From: Pseudoalteromonas sp. EB27
Lineage (GTDB): Bacteria; Pseudomonadota; Gammaproteobacteria; Enterobacterales; Alteromonadaceae
DNA: 64,000 bases
Assembly: GCF_001974875.1 (NCBI RefSeq)
Contig: NZ_MTQD01000005.1
Location: forward strand, 186,001 to 250,000
Direction: 5' to 3'
In this document: in pieces, positions 9,979-20,386 of the stretch
How the letters are laid out: every line of letters begins with the position of its first letter
Position numbering within the stretch: the stretch's first letter is position 1
Notes under the pieces: model-generated
The model's database searches: none
What the model was told of the DNA's origin: nothing
The model's input: only the letters and a program-made list of their open reading frames with translations
Program-made: the position numbers and the translations under genes

Positions 9979-11244
9979 CTATTTTTTAAAGTAATTAATA
10001 GCGCCGGCCACTGTAAAAAATGAACCAAATACAATCAACATAGTATCACTTTGTTGTTTTGGTAAAATTACACTTAGTGCCTGTGCCACACTATCATAGC
10101 TATTGATAGTATTATGATGAGATATACCCTGCAGCGCATTTTGTAAATTACTTGCAGTGTCGCCTCGGGAGCCACTTAAACTAGCTAATGACCACTCATC
10201 GACTAAGTGACTTACTTCTTTAAGTACACCTGCTTTATCTTTATCAGCAAGCATAGCGGCTAATGCATGAATTTTAAAGCCTTTATCTTTATAGCTTGAT
10301 AACTTATTGGCTAAATAACGTGCCGACTCAGGGTTATGTGCTACATCGGTAAAGACTAAAGGCTCAGTAGTTAACTGCTGAAACCGCCCTTCTACAACTA
10401 AATTAGCGAGGCAACTTCGTATGACTTGCTCACTAGGTAATAAGCTTAAAACACTTAGTGCAGTTAACGCCGTTGCTGCATTTTGACACGGTATTGCTGG
10501 CTTATCTATTTCAAGATTATGTTCTTTATATTGCCAATTAAAGCTCTCAGCATTTTCTTTGAAAATAAAGTCACTGCCCGACAACGTCATATTGGCATTA
10601 ATCTCTTTGCCATAATCAGTCATTGTGTGAGGAATATTTAAATCCCCTATAATAGCAGGCGTATTTTCACGAAAAATCCCGGCTTTATCATAAGCCACTA
10701 ACTCTCGTGTATCACCTAGGTACTCTTTATGATCTAAATCGATGGTGGTGATCACGCTTGCAAAGGGAGTTACTATATTTGTAGCATCAAAGCGCCCACC
10801 TAGACCCACCTCTAGTAATACATAATCGACGCTGCAGCGTTTAAAAATTGCCAACGCACCCAAAGTACCGTATTCAAAATAAGTCAGAGGAGTGTCTTTA
10901 CGGCCTTGCTCAAGCTGGTGAAAAGCATCTATATGGAATTGGTCTGCCAGTTCTTCGCCATTAACTCGTACACGCTCGTTATAACGAATTAAATGAGGAG
11001 ATGCGTAAGTACCCACGCTAAACCCCTGCGCTAGCAATAGCGACTCTAAGCAGCGTGCAGTGGTGCCCTTACCGTTTGTACCGGCAATAAGAATAATTTT
11101 ACTTGGGGTGTTTAAAAGGCCAATAGTGTTGGCAACATTAGCAACTCGTTCTAACCCCATTGCAATGTTAGCTGGGTGAACACTTTCTAAATAAAAAAGC
11201 CAATCATCAAGGCTTGATGATTGGCTAGGAATTGATTTTGTCAT
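9979..11244 (-). CDS. folC: Dihydrofolate synthase / folylpolyglutamate synthase
   Basis: FolC joins glutamate to dihydropteroate and then extends the polyglutamate tail of folates. The 421-residue Mur-ligase-like protein has the ATP loop IAGTNGKGTT near residue 55, the GTYASPHLIRYNERVRVNG block, the central ATPase motif EVGLGGRFDATN, the DHKEYLG segment and the C-terminal VFTDVAHNPES. It sits between accD and dedD as in E. coli. Confidence 0.97.
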   Translation of the reverse strand: MTKSIPSQSSSLDDWLFYLESVHPANIAMGLERVANVANTIGLLNTPSKIILIAGTNGKGTTARCLESLLLAQGFSVGTYASPHLIRYNERVRVNGEELADQFHIDAFHQLEQGRKDTPLTYFEYGTLGALAIFKRCSVDYVLLEVGLGGRFDATNIVTPFASVITTIDLDHKEYLGDTRELVAYDKAGIFRENTPAIIGDLNIPHTMTDYGKEINANMTLSGSDFIFKENAESFNWQYKEHNLEIDKPAIPCQNAATALTALSVLSLLPSEQVIRSCLANLVVEGRFQQLTTEPLVFTDVAHNPESARYLANKLSSYKDKGFKIHALAAMLADKDKAGVLKEVSHLVDEWSLASLSGSRGDTASNLQNALQGISHHNTINSYDSVAQALSVILPKQQSDTMLIVFGSFFTVAGAINYFKK

Positions 11245-11269
11245 AGCGTGTAATCAGTAAAGCTGAAAT

Positions 11270-12145
11270 TTACGCTACTCTATGCTCTTGTTCCGTAGAA
11301 GGCAAGTTCATAAATTTAGCTAAAATGCGTGCAAGGGTATCGCGCATTTCACGGCGGTCAATAATCATGTCAATTGCACCGTGTTCTAGCAAAAATTCAC
11401 TACGCTGAAAACCTTCTGGTAATGTTTCGCGAACAGTTTGTTCAATAACACGAGGACCTGCAAAACCAATTAACGCTTTAGGTTCAGCAACGTTAATATC
11501 ACCCAGCATAGCAAGTGATGCCGATACACCACCCATTGTTGGATCGGTCATTACTGAAATAAATGGAAGACCTTTTTCAGTCATTTTTGCAAGTGCAGCG
11601 CTTGTTTTAGCCATTTGCATAAGCGACATAAGCGCTTCTTGCATACGTGCTCCGCCTGATGCAGAAAAACAAATAAGCGGCATGTTATGCTCTAAACATT
11701 GATCAACAGCATCAACAAAGCGAGCGCCAACAACAGAAGCCATTGACCCCCCCATAAATGAGAATTCAAATGCTACCGCTGCTACCGGAATACCTTTTAA
11801 TCGGCCTTTCATAGCTACAAGTGCATCTTTTTCACCACTTGCTTTTTGCGCTGCACTGATACGGTCAGAGTACTTTTTAGAATCTTTAAACTTAAGAATG
11901 TCTTTAGGCTCATGTTGTGTACCAAGCTCTTGACGATCACCTTCATCTAAAAAGTGCTCTAGGCGCTTACGGCCACTAACACGCATGTGGTGGTCACACT
12001 TAGGACATACGTTTAATGACTTTTCTAATTCAGCTTTATATAAAATTGAATCACACGATGTACACTTAGCCCAAACACCTTCTGGGATTTCTTTACGACC
12101 TGATGATTTTGTCGTTTTAGGTAAGATTTTTTCTAGCCAACTCAT
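11270..12145 (-). CDS. accD: Acetyl-CoA carboxylase carboxyltransferase subunit beta
   Basis: AccD is half of the carboxyltransferase that makes malonyl-CoA for fatty acid synthesis. The start at 12145 (after AAGAGAG) yields 291 residues beginning [15 protein letters not shown], the family's usual start; a longer frame upstream lacks similarity. The zinc ribbon [20 protein letters not shown] and following PKCD are intact, followed by the crotonase-like domain ([22 protein letters not shown]). It is followed by folC after 25 bases. Confidence 0.97.
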   Translation of the reverse strand: MSWLEKILPKTTKSSGRKEIPEGVWAKCTSCDSILYKAELEKSLNVCPKCDHHMRVSGRKRLEHFLDEGDRQELGTQHEPKDILKFKDSKKYSDRISAAQKASGEKDALVAMKGRLKGIPVAAVAFEFSFMGGSMASVVGARFVDAVDQCLEHNMPLICFSASGGARMQEALMSLMQMAKTSAALAKMTEKGLPFISVMTDPTMGGVSASLAMLGDINVAEPKALIGFAGPRVIEQTVRETLPEGFQRSEFLLEHGAIDMIIDRREMRDTLARILAKFMNLPSTEQEHRVA

Positions 12146-12285
12146 TTGCAACTCTCTTAATACTGTTCTGTGTCGCGAGCCTACTAATAGCAATTAGCAG
12201 ACAAATTTTTTCAATTAAAACATGAATTACACTAACGCGGTATAAAAAACTGGTCTTAGTAGTTCAAAGTGCTTATAAAAAGTAC

Positions 12286-13083
12286 TTATACCACATCTAT
12301 ATCAGGCAAAAATAAAGGGCCTAAAGGTGTTTGAGGAATATTAAATTGCTCAGGGTAGTCAACATCCACTAAATACAAACCAGCGGCCTTAGCGGTAGCA
12401 CTGGCCTTTGCGCGTTCTTTACAATCAAGTAGCTCTTTTATCCATATAGGTTGTTGTTTATGTAAACCAACATCCATTAAGCTGCCTGTGATATTACGTA
12501 CCATATGATGTAAAAATGCATTCGCTTTAATATCAATAATAACGTAAGTACCTTGGCGCTGTACCGACAGATGATGAATTGTTCTTGTCGGTGTATTCGC
12601 TTGGCAATGTATAGCCCTAAAAGAGGTGAAATCGTGTTTACCTATTAAATACTGACACGCCTCTTGCATCTTTGTTTCATCAAGATGGTGATGAAAATGC
12701 GTAACACCCTCGTTTAATACAGCTCCTCGTAGGGGGGAGTTATAAATAACATAGCGATAACGACGGGCTGTAGCACTAAAACGGGCATGAAAGTCATCAG
12801 CAACCGGTTGGGCAAAGCGAATAGCAATATCTTTAGGCATTAAAGTATTCATACCTAGTGTAAATGCGACCATATCGCGATCGGCTTGCGTTTCAAAGTG
12901 TATTACTTGGCCTGTACCGTGCACACCAGCATCTGTACGCCCTGCACATATAACCTCAACAGGATGATTACAGATACGCGACAACGCTTTTTCTACTTCT
13001 TGCTGTACGCTATTTACATGTGATTGACGCTGCCAACCACTGTAACGTGCGCCGTTGTATTCAACTCCAAGTGCTACTCGCAT
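12286..13083 (-). CDS. truA: tRNA pseudouridine(38-40) synthase
   Basis: TruA isomerises uridines 38, 39 and 40 in tRNA anticodon arms. The 265 residues show the N-terminal [15 protein letters not shown], the catalytic aspartate in [15 protein letters not shown] (about residue 52) and the C-terminal [13 protein letters not shown]. It lies between fimV and accD on the same strand, as in Pseudomonas and Vibrio, with 140 bases to accD and 153 to fimV. Confidence 0.97.
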   Translation of the reverse strand: MRVALGVEYNGARYSGWQRQSHVNSVQQEVEKALSRICNHPVEVICAGRTDAGVHGTGQVIHFETQADRDMVAFTLGMNTLMPKDIAIRFAQPVADDFHARFSATARRYRYVIYNSPLRGAVLNEGVTHFHHHLDETKMQEACQYLIGKHDFTSFRAIHCQANTPTRTIHHLSVQRQGTYVIIDIKANAFLHHMVRNITGSLMDVGLHKQQPIWIKELLDCKERAKASATAKAAGLYLVDVDYPEQFNIPQTPLGPLFLPDIDVV

Positions 13084-13178
13084 AATTACCGTTTTACCTA
13101 CTGTGCTAATGAACGAGGCATTTTATGCTATCTAACGATGCAATAAAAGGAGACCTGTCGTAATCAATCCAATACACA

Positions 13179-13215
13179 TAAAAAAACCCGTATTTAGCTG
13201 AGCCAGATACGGGTT
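13179..13215 (-). terminator. Terminator after fimV
   Basis: On the minus strand stem AACCCGTAT / ATACGGGTT around a 13-base loop, followed by seven T. It lies 22 bases after the fimV stop and would separate it from truA. Confidence 0.88.
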
Positions 13216-13236
13216 CTTATAAACATTTTAATTATT

Positions 13237-16200
13237 TTATTTTAGTTTAGCTTTTAAGCTAAGTGCTTCCTCTTGAACTTCTTCAGGACCTTTGTTAATG
13301 ACATCCTCAATGACTTTAAGCGCAGAATCAAAATCATCAATTTCAATATAGGCACGCGCTAAATCAAGTTTAGCTGAGTAGCCACCACTTTCAGCATCAA
13401 CATCCGTCGGATTATCACCGGCAAGTAATGCATCAAACTCACTCAAACCGACATCCATATTAACGTCGGTGTAAGGTTCATGTTCAAGTTCAGCGTCGTC
13501 ACTTTCATCTAATAATGAATCAATATCTACAAATTCATCATTATCAAACTGCTCAACATCACTACTTTCAACAAGTGACTCTTTTGTAGTTAATGGGTCA
13601 TCTGTCTCTAAGTCCTCTTTTAACAAGCTGTCAAAGTCAACATCAAATTCACTGCTGTCATCAACACTTAACTCTTCAGGCTCTGCTAACTCACTAAGTA
13701 ATGAATCAAAATCAGTTTGCGTCAAATTTGACATAAACTCTTCATCAAGTTCGTCGTCAGAGCTAATATCAGTGCTACCCACTTCATCTAAGCTTGTTAA
13801 CTGTGCTTCGCGCTCTGCATTTGTTTGCTCTTGCGATTCGTCTGATAACTCATCAGTTAGCGCTTGCTCTAAACTATCTTCGTCAAATTCAGCATCTAAT
13901 TTAGAAAAATCATTTTCAATTAAAATCTCATCATCAAAATCATTTTCTAAACCATCTAAATCAGCATCTGTCATAAGCGCATTTGCTAAATCTTGCTCTG
14001 CCTGACTAGAAGCTATTCCTGGTGCCTCGCCATCTAAATCATCCCCTTGTAATTCTTCAGGGGTAAATGGCAACTCACTTTCTAATGTTTCTTGAACTTC
14101 ATCAAGGTTAAGGGGTTTGGTGTCATCTTCTATACTTGGTGGTTCAACAGAATCAACCTCATCATTAATTTTTTGACGTAATTCATCATCAAGTGACTCA
14201 TCTTCAATCTCAGTTTCTAATTCAGAGAAGTCATTATCAATTAATAGTTCATCATCGAAATCATATTCTAAACCATCTAAATCAGCATCTGTCATAAGCG
14301 CATTTGCTAAATCTTGCTCAGCCTGACTAGAAGCTATTCCCGGTGCCTCGCCATCTAAATCATCCCCTTGTAATTCTTCAGGGGTAAATGGCAACTCACC
14401 TTCTAATGTTTCTTGAACTTCATCAAGGTTAAGAGGTTTGGTGTCATCTTCTATACTTGGTGGTTCAGCAGAATCAACCTCATCATTAATTTTTTGACGT
14501 AATTCATCATCAAGTGACTCATCTTCAATCTCAGTTTCTAATTCAGAGAAGTCATTATCAATTAATAGTTCATCATCAAAATCATCTTCTAAACTATCTA
14601 AATCACCATCTGCCATAAGCGCATTTGCAAGATCTTTCTCTGTTTGACTAAGTGCTACTGCATTTTCATCATCTAATGCTTCTTCTTTGGGTTCTTTCGA
14701 CTCAAACGATGGCTCACTCTCTAATAATGGTTGAGCGTCGTCTAATTCAAGTTCAGGGTACTCATCGAGTTCTTCACTTGGCGTTACAAGCTCGCTATCA
14801 AGCTGATCTTCAGTACTTGTAATATCTGAGTCATCGTCGCCTGCTAGCGGATCGTCACCAAGGTCTACTTCTATTTCTTCAAGATCATCATCAAGCTCGT
14901 CTAAAGACCAATCAGGTGTTTCTAAATAGTCATCATCTGTAGTTTGCTGTAGCTCATTTAAAAGCTCATCAACGCTCTTTAAAGTATCATCTGTATATTC
15001 TTCAAGTGCATCTTCAGGATCAAGAAGCGACTCTGATGTGTCTGAAAAATCATCTACGGTAATATCTATAAGCTCAGGCTCTTCTACAAGTTCTGGTTCT
15101 TCTTCAAGTTTAGGCTCTTCTAAAAGATCTGATTCTTCTTCAAGCTCTGGCTCTTCTAAAATTTCAGGTTCTTCTGCAAGCTCAGGCTCTTCTTCAAGCT
15201 CAGGCTCTTCTGCAAGCTCAGGTTCTTCTAAAAGCTCTGGCTCTTTTTCAAGCTCAGGCTCATCGCTAAGCTCAGGCTCTCCTGCAAGCTCGGGCTCTTC
15301 TACAAACTCGGGCTCTTCTAAAATTTCAGGTTCTTCTACAAGATCAGGTTCTTCTAAAAGCTCTGGTTCTTCTTCAAGCTCAGGCTCTTCATTTAATGAT
15401 GAAGCAAGCGACTCAATATTATCAACATTTAATTCTTCTTGAGCATCTGCTAAATCCTCAACTGAGTCTGCCAATGCATTATCAATTTCTGAATCTCTTA
15501 CATCTGAATTTTTTAGTTCATCGTCAATTAGGTTATCTATATCGTCTAAATCAAAGTCGTCACTTTCCTCAACTAATAAATCATTTGCAGTATCAACCGC
15601 GGCCTCATCAATTAAGCTATCTATATCGTCTAAATCAAAGTCGTCACTTTCCTCAACTAATAAGTCATCTGCAGTATTAACCGCTGCCTCATCAATCAAA
15701 CTATCTATGTCGTCTAAATCAAAGTCGTCACTTTCCTCAACTAAAGATTTATCTGCTGTATCAACTGCGGCCTCATCAATTAAGCTATCTATGTCGTCTA
15801 AATCAAAGTCGTCACTTTCCTCAACTAATGAATCATTTGCTGTATCAACTGCTGCTTCATCAATTAAACTATCTATGTCGTCTAAATCAAAGTCGTCACT
15901 TTCCTCAACTAATGAACCATCTGCAGCATCAACTGCTGCTTCATCAATTAAACTATCTATGTCGTCTAAATCAAAGTTGTCGTTTTCTTCTAGAAGTTCA
16001 TTTTCGTCGAGTAACTCTGCATCAATTGAGTCATCTACCACATCACTTTTTGGTTCATTCGCTTCATCAATTAAGCTATCTAAATCAAAGTCGTCGCTTG
16101 AATCAAGTTCATCTAAAGTGTTATCTGAGGTATCTAATTCTGTTGATGTTTGATCTAATAATTCATCTATATCAAAATTATCATCATCTGCAAGCTCCTC

Positions 16201-17580
16201 ACTTAAAGCCGCCATTTCATCATGAGACTCTAAGCTATCATCTTCTAAAGCTTCGCTTGTTTGTGGTGCATCAAACTCAGGTAGACTATCGTCTTCATCA
16301 AACAAGCTATCTAAATCGTCATTAGTTAGAATTTCATCATTGTTTATTGAGTCATCAGATAAGTCTAAATCTATATCTTCAGCGTTTTCATCTGAAGGTT
16401 GATCAAACCCTTGCTGCATAAAAATATCAAGTTCATCATTGTCATCGGTATTTTCATCATCAAAAACAATGTCATCACTTAGTAGGCTTTCGAGCTCATC
16501 CTGATCGAGCAAATTTTCACCACCTGAAAAATCATCTAGGCCGTCATCTAAATCATCATCAGGCAACATATCATTTTCGAGATTATCATCAAGTTGAACA
16601 CTCAAGTCATCTAAAGGATCGGGTACAATTGGATCGTCATTTAAACTTGGATCTAAATCATCATCGCCAGTATAAGTTGGGGTTTGTGGTAAAAAGTCAT
16701 CATCGTTTTGTAGCTCTTCTTGATTACTTGCTCGTTTGCGTAAAAACATAACAATTGCAAAAATAATCAGTAGCCCAGGAATAAACATTAATAAACCCAG
16801 CACTATAGGATTTGAAAATAATGAGCTTAAATCAAACGATTCTTTTGGTATTACCTCTTGTTTTTTTTGTTGTGCAATAATCTCGTTTTGTTTAACAATT
16901 AGTTCTTTTAACTGATTTTGAATTTCGCTGTCTTGTCCTAACTGTAAGCGTAAGTTTTCGAGTTCGTTCGAAATACCTGATAATTGTTTTTTAAGATTAT
17001 TATTTTCAACTAAAATTTCTTCTACATTGCTTACAGAATTTTTAAACTGTTGTTGTAACTCAACCAGCTTAGTACCTTGCTCTGTTTTTATTTCATTTAA
17101 TTCTTTCTGTATCTCTTTTTTGGCATCGTCTACGTCGACTTTACGAGCTTGAGTTACTTTTGTTTGCGCTGAGGTAATTTCGCTTTGCGTAAGTGTGCCA
17201 TTTTTTTTCTTTTCCCATAATGCATCATCTTGCTCAGAACGTTGCTTTGCAAGCTGTGTATTTACACTTTTTATTTCGGCTAAAGTTGGGATTTTTAAAT
17301 AGGCACCATTTTGAATATGGTTAAGATTTTGTTCTAAAAATGAGTTGGGGTTTTTGTTATACAAGGCCTGCATAACTTGATAAATGCTGACGGAGTTATC
17401 TGGGCGCACTTTAGCCGCTATACGCCAAAGTGTATCAGTTGGTTTAATTGGCCCAATAGATCGCCCTTGCGCACCATAGTCAACGCCTTTAGGCCCCTTT
17501 AATTGGGTACTGTCTTGAGAGTAAACTGGCGTTACTATCAATGCAGACGCTAATATAATAAGTGTAACTAAACCGCGCAT
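13237..17580 (-). CDS. fimV: FimV/HubP-like polar landmark protein
   Basis: A 1447-residue bitopic protein of the FimV/HubP/TspA family, which organises the cell pole (type IV pili, flagella and chromosome-origin partitioning partners). Seen in order: signal peptide 1-21; FimV N-terminal and LysM-like region about 37-103 (TLWRIAAKV...LKIPTLAEI); coiled coil about 150-240; one membrane segment 258-280; a very acidic cytoplasmic region to about 1395 with three families of tandem repeats; and a C-terminal FimV/TPR motif (KLDLARAYIEIDDFDSALKVIED). AAAGGATCAGC precedes the ATG. Position beside truA and asd agrees with the family. The repeat number makes exact length uncertain between strains. Confidence 0.95.
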   Translation of the reverse strand: MRGLVTLIILASALIVTPVYSQDSTQLKGPKGVDYGAQGRSIGPIKPTDTLWRIAAKVRPDNSVSIYQVMQALYNKNPNSFLEQNLNHIQNGAYLKIPTLAEIKSVNTQLAKQRSEQDDALWEKKKNGTLTQSEITSAQTKVTQARKVDVDDAKKEIQKELNEIKTEQGTKLVELQQQFKNSVSNVEEILVENNNLKKQLSGISNELENLRLQLGQDSEIQNQLKELIVKQNEIIAQQKKQEVIPKESFDLSSLFSNPIVLGLLMFIPGLLIIFAIVMFLRKRASNQEELQNDDDFLPQTPTYTGDDDLDPSLNDDPIVPDPLDDLSVQLDDNLENDMLPDDDLDDGLDDFSGGENLLDQDELESLLSDDIVFDDENTDDNDELDIFMQQGFDQPSDENAEDIDLDLSDDSINNDEILTNDDLDSLFDEDDSLPEFDAPQTSEALEDDSLESHDEMAALSEELADDDNFDIDELLDQTSTELDTSDNTLDELDSSDDFDLDSLIDEANEPKSDVVDDSIDAELLDENELLEENDNFDLDDIDSLIDEAAVDAADGSLVEESDDFDLDDIDSLIDEAAVDTANDSLVEESDDFDLDDIDSLIDEAAVDTADKSLVEESDDFDLDDIDSLIDEAAVNTADDLLVEESDDFDLDDIDSLIDEAAVDTANDLLVEESDDFDLDDIDNLIDDELKNSDVRDSEIDNALADSVEDLADAQEELNVDNIESLASSLNEEPELEEEPELLEEPDLVEEPEILEEPEFVEEPELAGEPELSDEPELEKEPELLEEPELAEEPELEEEPELAEEPEILEEPELEEESDLLEEPKLEEEPELVEEPELIDITVDDFSDTSESLLDPEDALEEYTDDTLKSVDELLNELQQTTDDDYLETPDWSLDELDDDLEEIEVDLGDDPLAGDDDSDITSTEDQLDSELVTPSEELDEYPELELDDAQPLLESEPSFESKEPKEEALDDENAVALSQTEKDLANALMADGDLDSLEDDFDDELLIDNDFSELETEIEDESLDDELRQKINDEVDSAEPPSIEDDTKPLNLDEVQETLEGELPFTPEELQGDDLDGEAPGIASSQAEQDLANALMTDADLDGLEYDFDDELLIDNDFSELETEIEDESLDDELRQKINDEVDSVEPPSIEDDTKPLNLDEVQETLESELPFTPEELQGDDLDGEAPGIASSQAEQDLANALMTDADLDGLENDFDDEILIENDFSKLDAEFDEDSLEQALTDELSDESQEQTNAEREAQLTSLDEVGSTDISSDDELDEEFMSNLTQTDFDSLLSELAEPEELSVDDSSEFDVDFDSLLKEDLETDDPLTTKESLVESSDVEQFDNDEFVDIDSLLDESDDAELEHEPYTDVNMDVGLSEFDALLAGDNPTDVDAESGGYSAKLDLARAYIEIDDFDSALKVIEDVINKGPEEVQEEALSLKAKLK
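13900..14650 (-). repeat. Two near-identical plus one partial 321-bp repeats inside fimV
   Basis: The segment encoding LANALMTDADLDGLE recurs with a period of 321 bases (107 codons): for example the plus-strand string ATTTGCTAA occurs at 13981 and 14302, and a diverged copy (ATTTGCAAG) at 14623. The first two units differ at only a few positions, indicating recent duplication in frame. Confidence 0.9.
15070..15390 (-). repeat. 18-bp tandem repeat (about 18 copies) encoding the hexapeptide EEPELx
   Basis: An uninterrupted series of 18-bp units on the plus strand of the form CTCAGGCTCTTCTRMAAG encodes EEPELL, EEPDLV, EEPEIL, EEPEFV and similar hexapeptides in fimV. Units vary at third positions and at the sixth residue, so the array is not freshly expanded. 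Confidence 0.93.
15530..16000 (-). repeat. 84-bp tandem repeat (six copies) inside fimV
   Basis: The string CGTCTAAATC recurs at 84-bp intervals (15543, 15627, 15711, 15795, 15879, 15963). Each unit encodes 28 residues built around ESDDFDLDDIDSLIDEAAVD. A shorter degenerate unit continues to about 16100. All are in frame. Confidence 0.93.
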
Positions 17581-17934
17581 GCTGATCCTTTAATATTTAA
17601 ATATTAACAAAACACTTAAAGCTTAAGTGCATAAATATTGTTGATTATTGCTGTTATCAGCCAAATGACTGACTCGCATTTATTATTACAATCTATTTTT
17701 ATTGCAAGCTCTATTCCAATTACAAACTATAAACCAGTTAGGGCTTAATATCCATCGCAACACCTTGAAAATAAATGCCTTAAAACATCTTTATAAATAT
17801 TAATTTATTGAGTGTTATCAATCAGTTTTTATACTTTTAGAATTAAACGGCAAAAAATTGACAAGCTCTATAAACAAAAAGCGGCAAACAAATAATGTTT
17901 ACCGCTTCTCAAGTGTGTTCAACGCTATTAACTA
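17581..17934. other. AT-rich intergenic region upstream of fimV
   Basis: This 354-base gap separates asd and fimV, both on the minus strand. It contains the asd terminator near 17880 and otherwise AT-rich sequence that must include the fimV promoter. No gene or repeat was recognised. Confidence 0.6.
17876..17907 (-). terminator. Terminator after asd
   Basis: On the minus strand AAGCGGTAAAC pairs with GTTTGCCGCTT (one mismatch) around ATTATTT, followed by TTTG and TTT. It lies 28 bases after the asd stop. Confidence 0.8.
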
Positions 17935-18951
17935 TTACATGTAATTAGCAATAAGCTCTTCTGCAATTTGAATACTGTTAGTTGCAGCACCTTTACGAGT
18001 GTTATCACTTACAACCCACATGTTTAATCCATGAGGATGAGAAATATCAGCACGTAATCGGCCTATATAAACAGTATCGTTACCACTAGCGTCAGACACT
18101 GCTGTAGGGTAATCACCTTCATCATCAATTAGCTCAACACCAGGCGCGTCTTTTAAAAGTTGCTTAACGTGTTCAAAGTCATAAGGCATGCGCGTTTCAA
18201 TATTAATTGATTCTGAGTGACCAAAAAATACGGGAACACGTACACATGTAGGATTTACTGCAATGGTGGTATCACCCAAAATTTTATGAGTTTCATTTAC
18301 CATTTTCATTTCTTCACGCGTGTAGCCATTATCTTCAAAGCTATCAATTTGAGGAATAACGTTAAATGCAATTTGCTTTGGAAATACTTTATTGTCCATA
18401 GGGCGTGCATTCATCAAATTAGCTGTTTGCTTTGCAAGTTCATCAACCGCTTCTTTACCTGCACCCGATACAGCTTGGTAAGTAGATACGTTGATACGGT
18501 CTATTCCATAAGCATCATAAATTGGTTTAAGTGCTAGCATCATCTGAATAGTTGAACAGTTAGGGTTAGCAATAATATTACGGTTTCTAAAATCAGCTAG
18601 ACTTGAAGCATTAACTTCTGGCACCACTAGCGGGATTTCAAAATCATTTCTAAAGTGCGATGTATTATCAATTACAATACAGCCGGCATCAGCAGCAATA
18701 GGAGCATATTTTTCAGATACACTACCACCAGCAGAAAACAAACCTATATGCGCTTGGCTAAAGTCAAAGCCTTCAACGTCAAGTACTTCAATGGTCTCAC
18801 CACGAAACTTTATGTCTTCACCTGCGCTGCGGCTGCTCGCAAGTAAAAAAAGCTGATCGACAGGAAACTTACGATCTGCTAGCGTTTCAATGATTTGACG
18901 GCCTACTAAACCAGTAGCGCCAAGTACGGCAACGTTATATTTTTGCGACAT
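17935..18951 (-). CDS. asd: Aspartate-semialdehyde dehydrogenase
   Basis: Asd reduces aspartyl phosphate to aspartate semialdehyde for lysine, threonine, methionine and diaminopimelate synthesis. The 338 residues show the NADP-binding VAVLGATGLVGRQIIETL, the catalytic cysteine in NPNCSTIQMM (about residue 134), and the substrate segments STYQAVSGAGKEA and CVRVPVFFGHSE. The catalytic cysteine argues for an active enzyme rather than the inactive Usg-type homologue found at this locus in E. coli. GAGGAAG precedes the ATG. It is 48 bases downstream of pdxB. Confidence 0.95.
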   Translation of the reverse strand: MSQKYNVAVLGATGLVGRQIIETLADRKFPVDQLFLLASSRSAGEDIKFRGETIEVLDVEGFDFSQAHIGLFSAGGSVSEKYAPIAADAGCIVIDNTSHFRNDFEIPLVVPEVNASSLADFRNRNIIANPNCSTIQMMLALKPIYDAYGIDRINVSTYQAVSGAGKEAVDELAKQTANLMNARPMDNKVFPKQIAFNVIPQIDSFEDNGYTREEMKMVNETHKILGDTTIAVNPTCVRVPVFFGHSESINIETRMPYDFEHVKQLLKDAPGVELIDDEGDYPTAVSDASGNDTVYIGRLRADISHPHGLNMWVVSDNTRKGAATNSIQIAEELIANYM

Positions 18952-18999
18952 ATTTCTTCCTCTATAAACGACATTAAAACAACATCGTTAGTTAAATTA

Positions 19000-20121
19000 T
19001 TATTTAGCTATGCTAAAGCCAAGTTGACTAAGTGCTGCTAGTTGTGGGCTATCACCTTGTAGGAATAAGGTGCTAAATTCTCGCCTTACCGGATAGTTTT
19101 TACGTAAACTATCAAAGCCCTCACCTTCTAAATGACGAAGTAAAATTCCGTCATCGCGGCGTACGTCATAAATTAAATGCACCAAACGGGCAATATCTTG
19201 CTCATTAAGGCTTTGCGTAACAGCTGCATTTGTAATAGCAGGCATTGGTAAAAAATCATCCAACGATTTACTCACCTCTATACCTTTTAGGTCACACAAT
19301 TTTTGATACAACATTTGTGTACCTCGTGCTTTCCCCTCAAGTGTATGACCTGCGATATGCACACTGGCATAACGCACATGCTCTAGTAATTCAGTTAGAA
19401 TATTGGGCTCTTTTTCCCATACATCAAGTACTAAATCTAAATCAGCCCCAGCTTCCATTACCTCAAGCAATGCGCGGTTATCAATTACATCGCCTCGGCT
19501 TGCGTTAATTAGCGTGAGTCCTGGCTTAAGTGCTTTTAATCGCTCTTTATTCATCATGTGCAGCGTTTTGTGCTCGCCACTTATAACAAGTGGAACATGA
19601 AAAGTAACAACATCTGATTGCGCTAATAACTCATCAAGCGCTACATGCTCTTGTAGTAAGCCCTTTTCGTGCTTAATTGGATCGCACAGCAGTACGTCGA
19701 CATTTAATGCTTTTAATTTTTGCGACAAACACGTTCCAATGTTACCCATTCCTACAATACCAATTGTTTGACCACATAATGGGCGCGCATTTTCTTGGCT
19801 TAATGCAAATAAACTACTAATTACATATTCAGCTACAGCAACGGCATTACAACCAGGTGCACTGGTAAAAGCAATATTTCTATCATGTAGTAATTGCGTA
19901 TCAATATGGTCAATGCCAATTGTGGCAGTCCCCACAAAGCGCAGCTTGTTAGCTTGTGCCAATAGTTCATGATTAACATTAGTCACTGAACGAGTAAGGA
20001 GTACATCTACATTTATTAATTGTTCAGGCGTTAATTTACGACCATCAAAACGCTCAACCTCACCAAAGTCTGCAAAGTACTGCTCAACTAAAGGCATATT
20101 TTGATCGGCAAGAATTTTCAT
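19000..20121 (-). CDS. pdxB: Erythronate-4-phosphate dehydrogenase
   Basis: PdxB oxidises 4-phosphoerythronate in the DXP-dependent route to pyridoxal phosphate. The ATG at 20121 gives 373 residues starting MKILADQNMPLVEQYFADFG, matching E. coli PdxB; a longer open frame upstream (30 residues) has no family support. Motifs: LLTRSVTNVN, FVGTATIGIDHID, Rossmann fold GIVGMGNIGTCLS, INASRGDVIDN and HIAGHTLEGKARGT, plus the C-terminal PdxB dimerisation region. It is followed by asd, as in other gammaproteobacteria. Confidence 0.96.
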   Translation of the reverse strand: MKILADQNMPLVEQYFADFGEVERFDGRKLTPEQLINVDVLLTRSVTNVNHELLAQANKLRFVGTATIGIDHIDTQLLHDRNIAFTSAPGCNAVAVAEYVISSLFALSQENARPLCGQTIGIVGMGNIGTCLSQKLKALNVDVLLCDPIKHEKGLLQEHVALDELLAQSDVVTFHVPLVISGEHKTLHMMNKERLKALKPGLTLINASRGDVIDNRALLEVMEAGADLDLVLDVWEKEPNILTELLEHVRYASVHIAGHTLEGKARGTQMLYQKLCDLKGIEVSKSLDDFLPMPAITNAAVTQSLNEQDIARLVHLIYDVRRDDGILLRHLEGEGFDSLRKNYPVRREFSTLFLQGDSPQLAALSQLGFSIAK

Positions 20122-20303
20122 CACTGAGTCCGTTTGGCAATTAAGTGGCGCCATTGTAACGAACAACCAAGCCTTTACACAAACTAAAAAGGCGCATTTA
20201 AGCTGATACAAATACTTAAAAGTGGTTATGTTGATTGTTTTAAATCAGCAATTTAAATTAGGGATTTAAATTATGCGGATAATAATTTTACTATTGAATA
20301 TAT

Positions 20304-20335
20304 AAAGGCCGAATCACAGCATGATTCGGCCTTTA
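20304..20335 (-). terminator. Terminator after the TonB-dependent receptor gene
   Basis: Stem AAAGGCCGAATCA / TGATTCGGCCTTT with a CAGCA loop; the minus-strand side continues into TATATATTC and the plus-strand side into ATTATG. It lies 52 bases after the receptor stop. Confidence 0.85.
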
Positions 20336-20386
20336 TTATGAAAAATAAACTTCAATTACATTGAATTTTATTTACTTGATTTTAGT

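Noticed and set aside
15038..15442. Serine/glycine-rich open frame on the plus strand inside fimV
   Set aside because: It is the reverse frame of the EEPELx repeat and has no start site or family. The frames at 13772-14005 and 15707-16153 are of the same kind.
15070..16000. CRISPR-like regular repetition
   Set aside because: Repeats of 18 and 84 bp are contiguous, in frame and translate to acidic repeats of FimV. There are no unique spacers and no cas genes.
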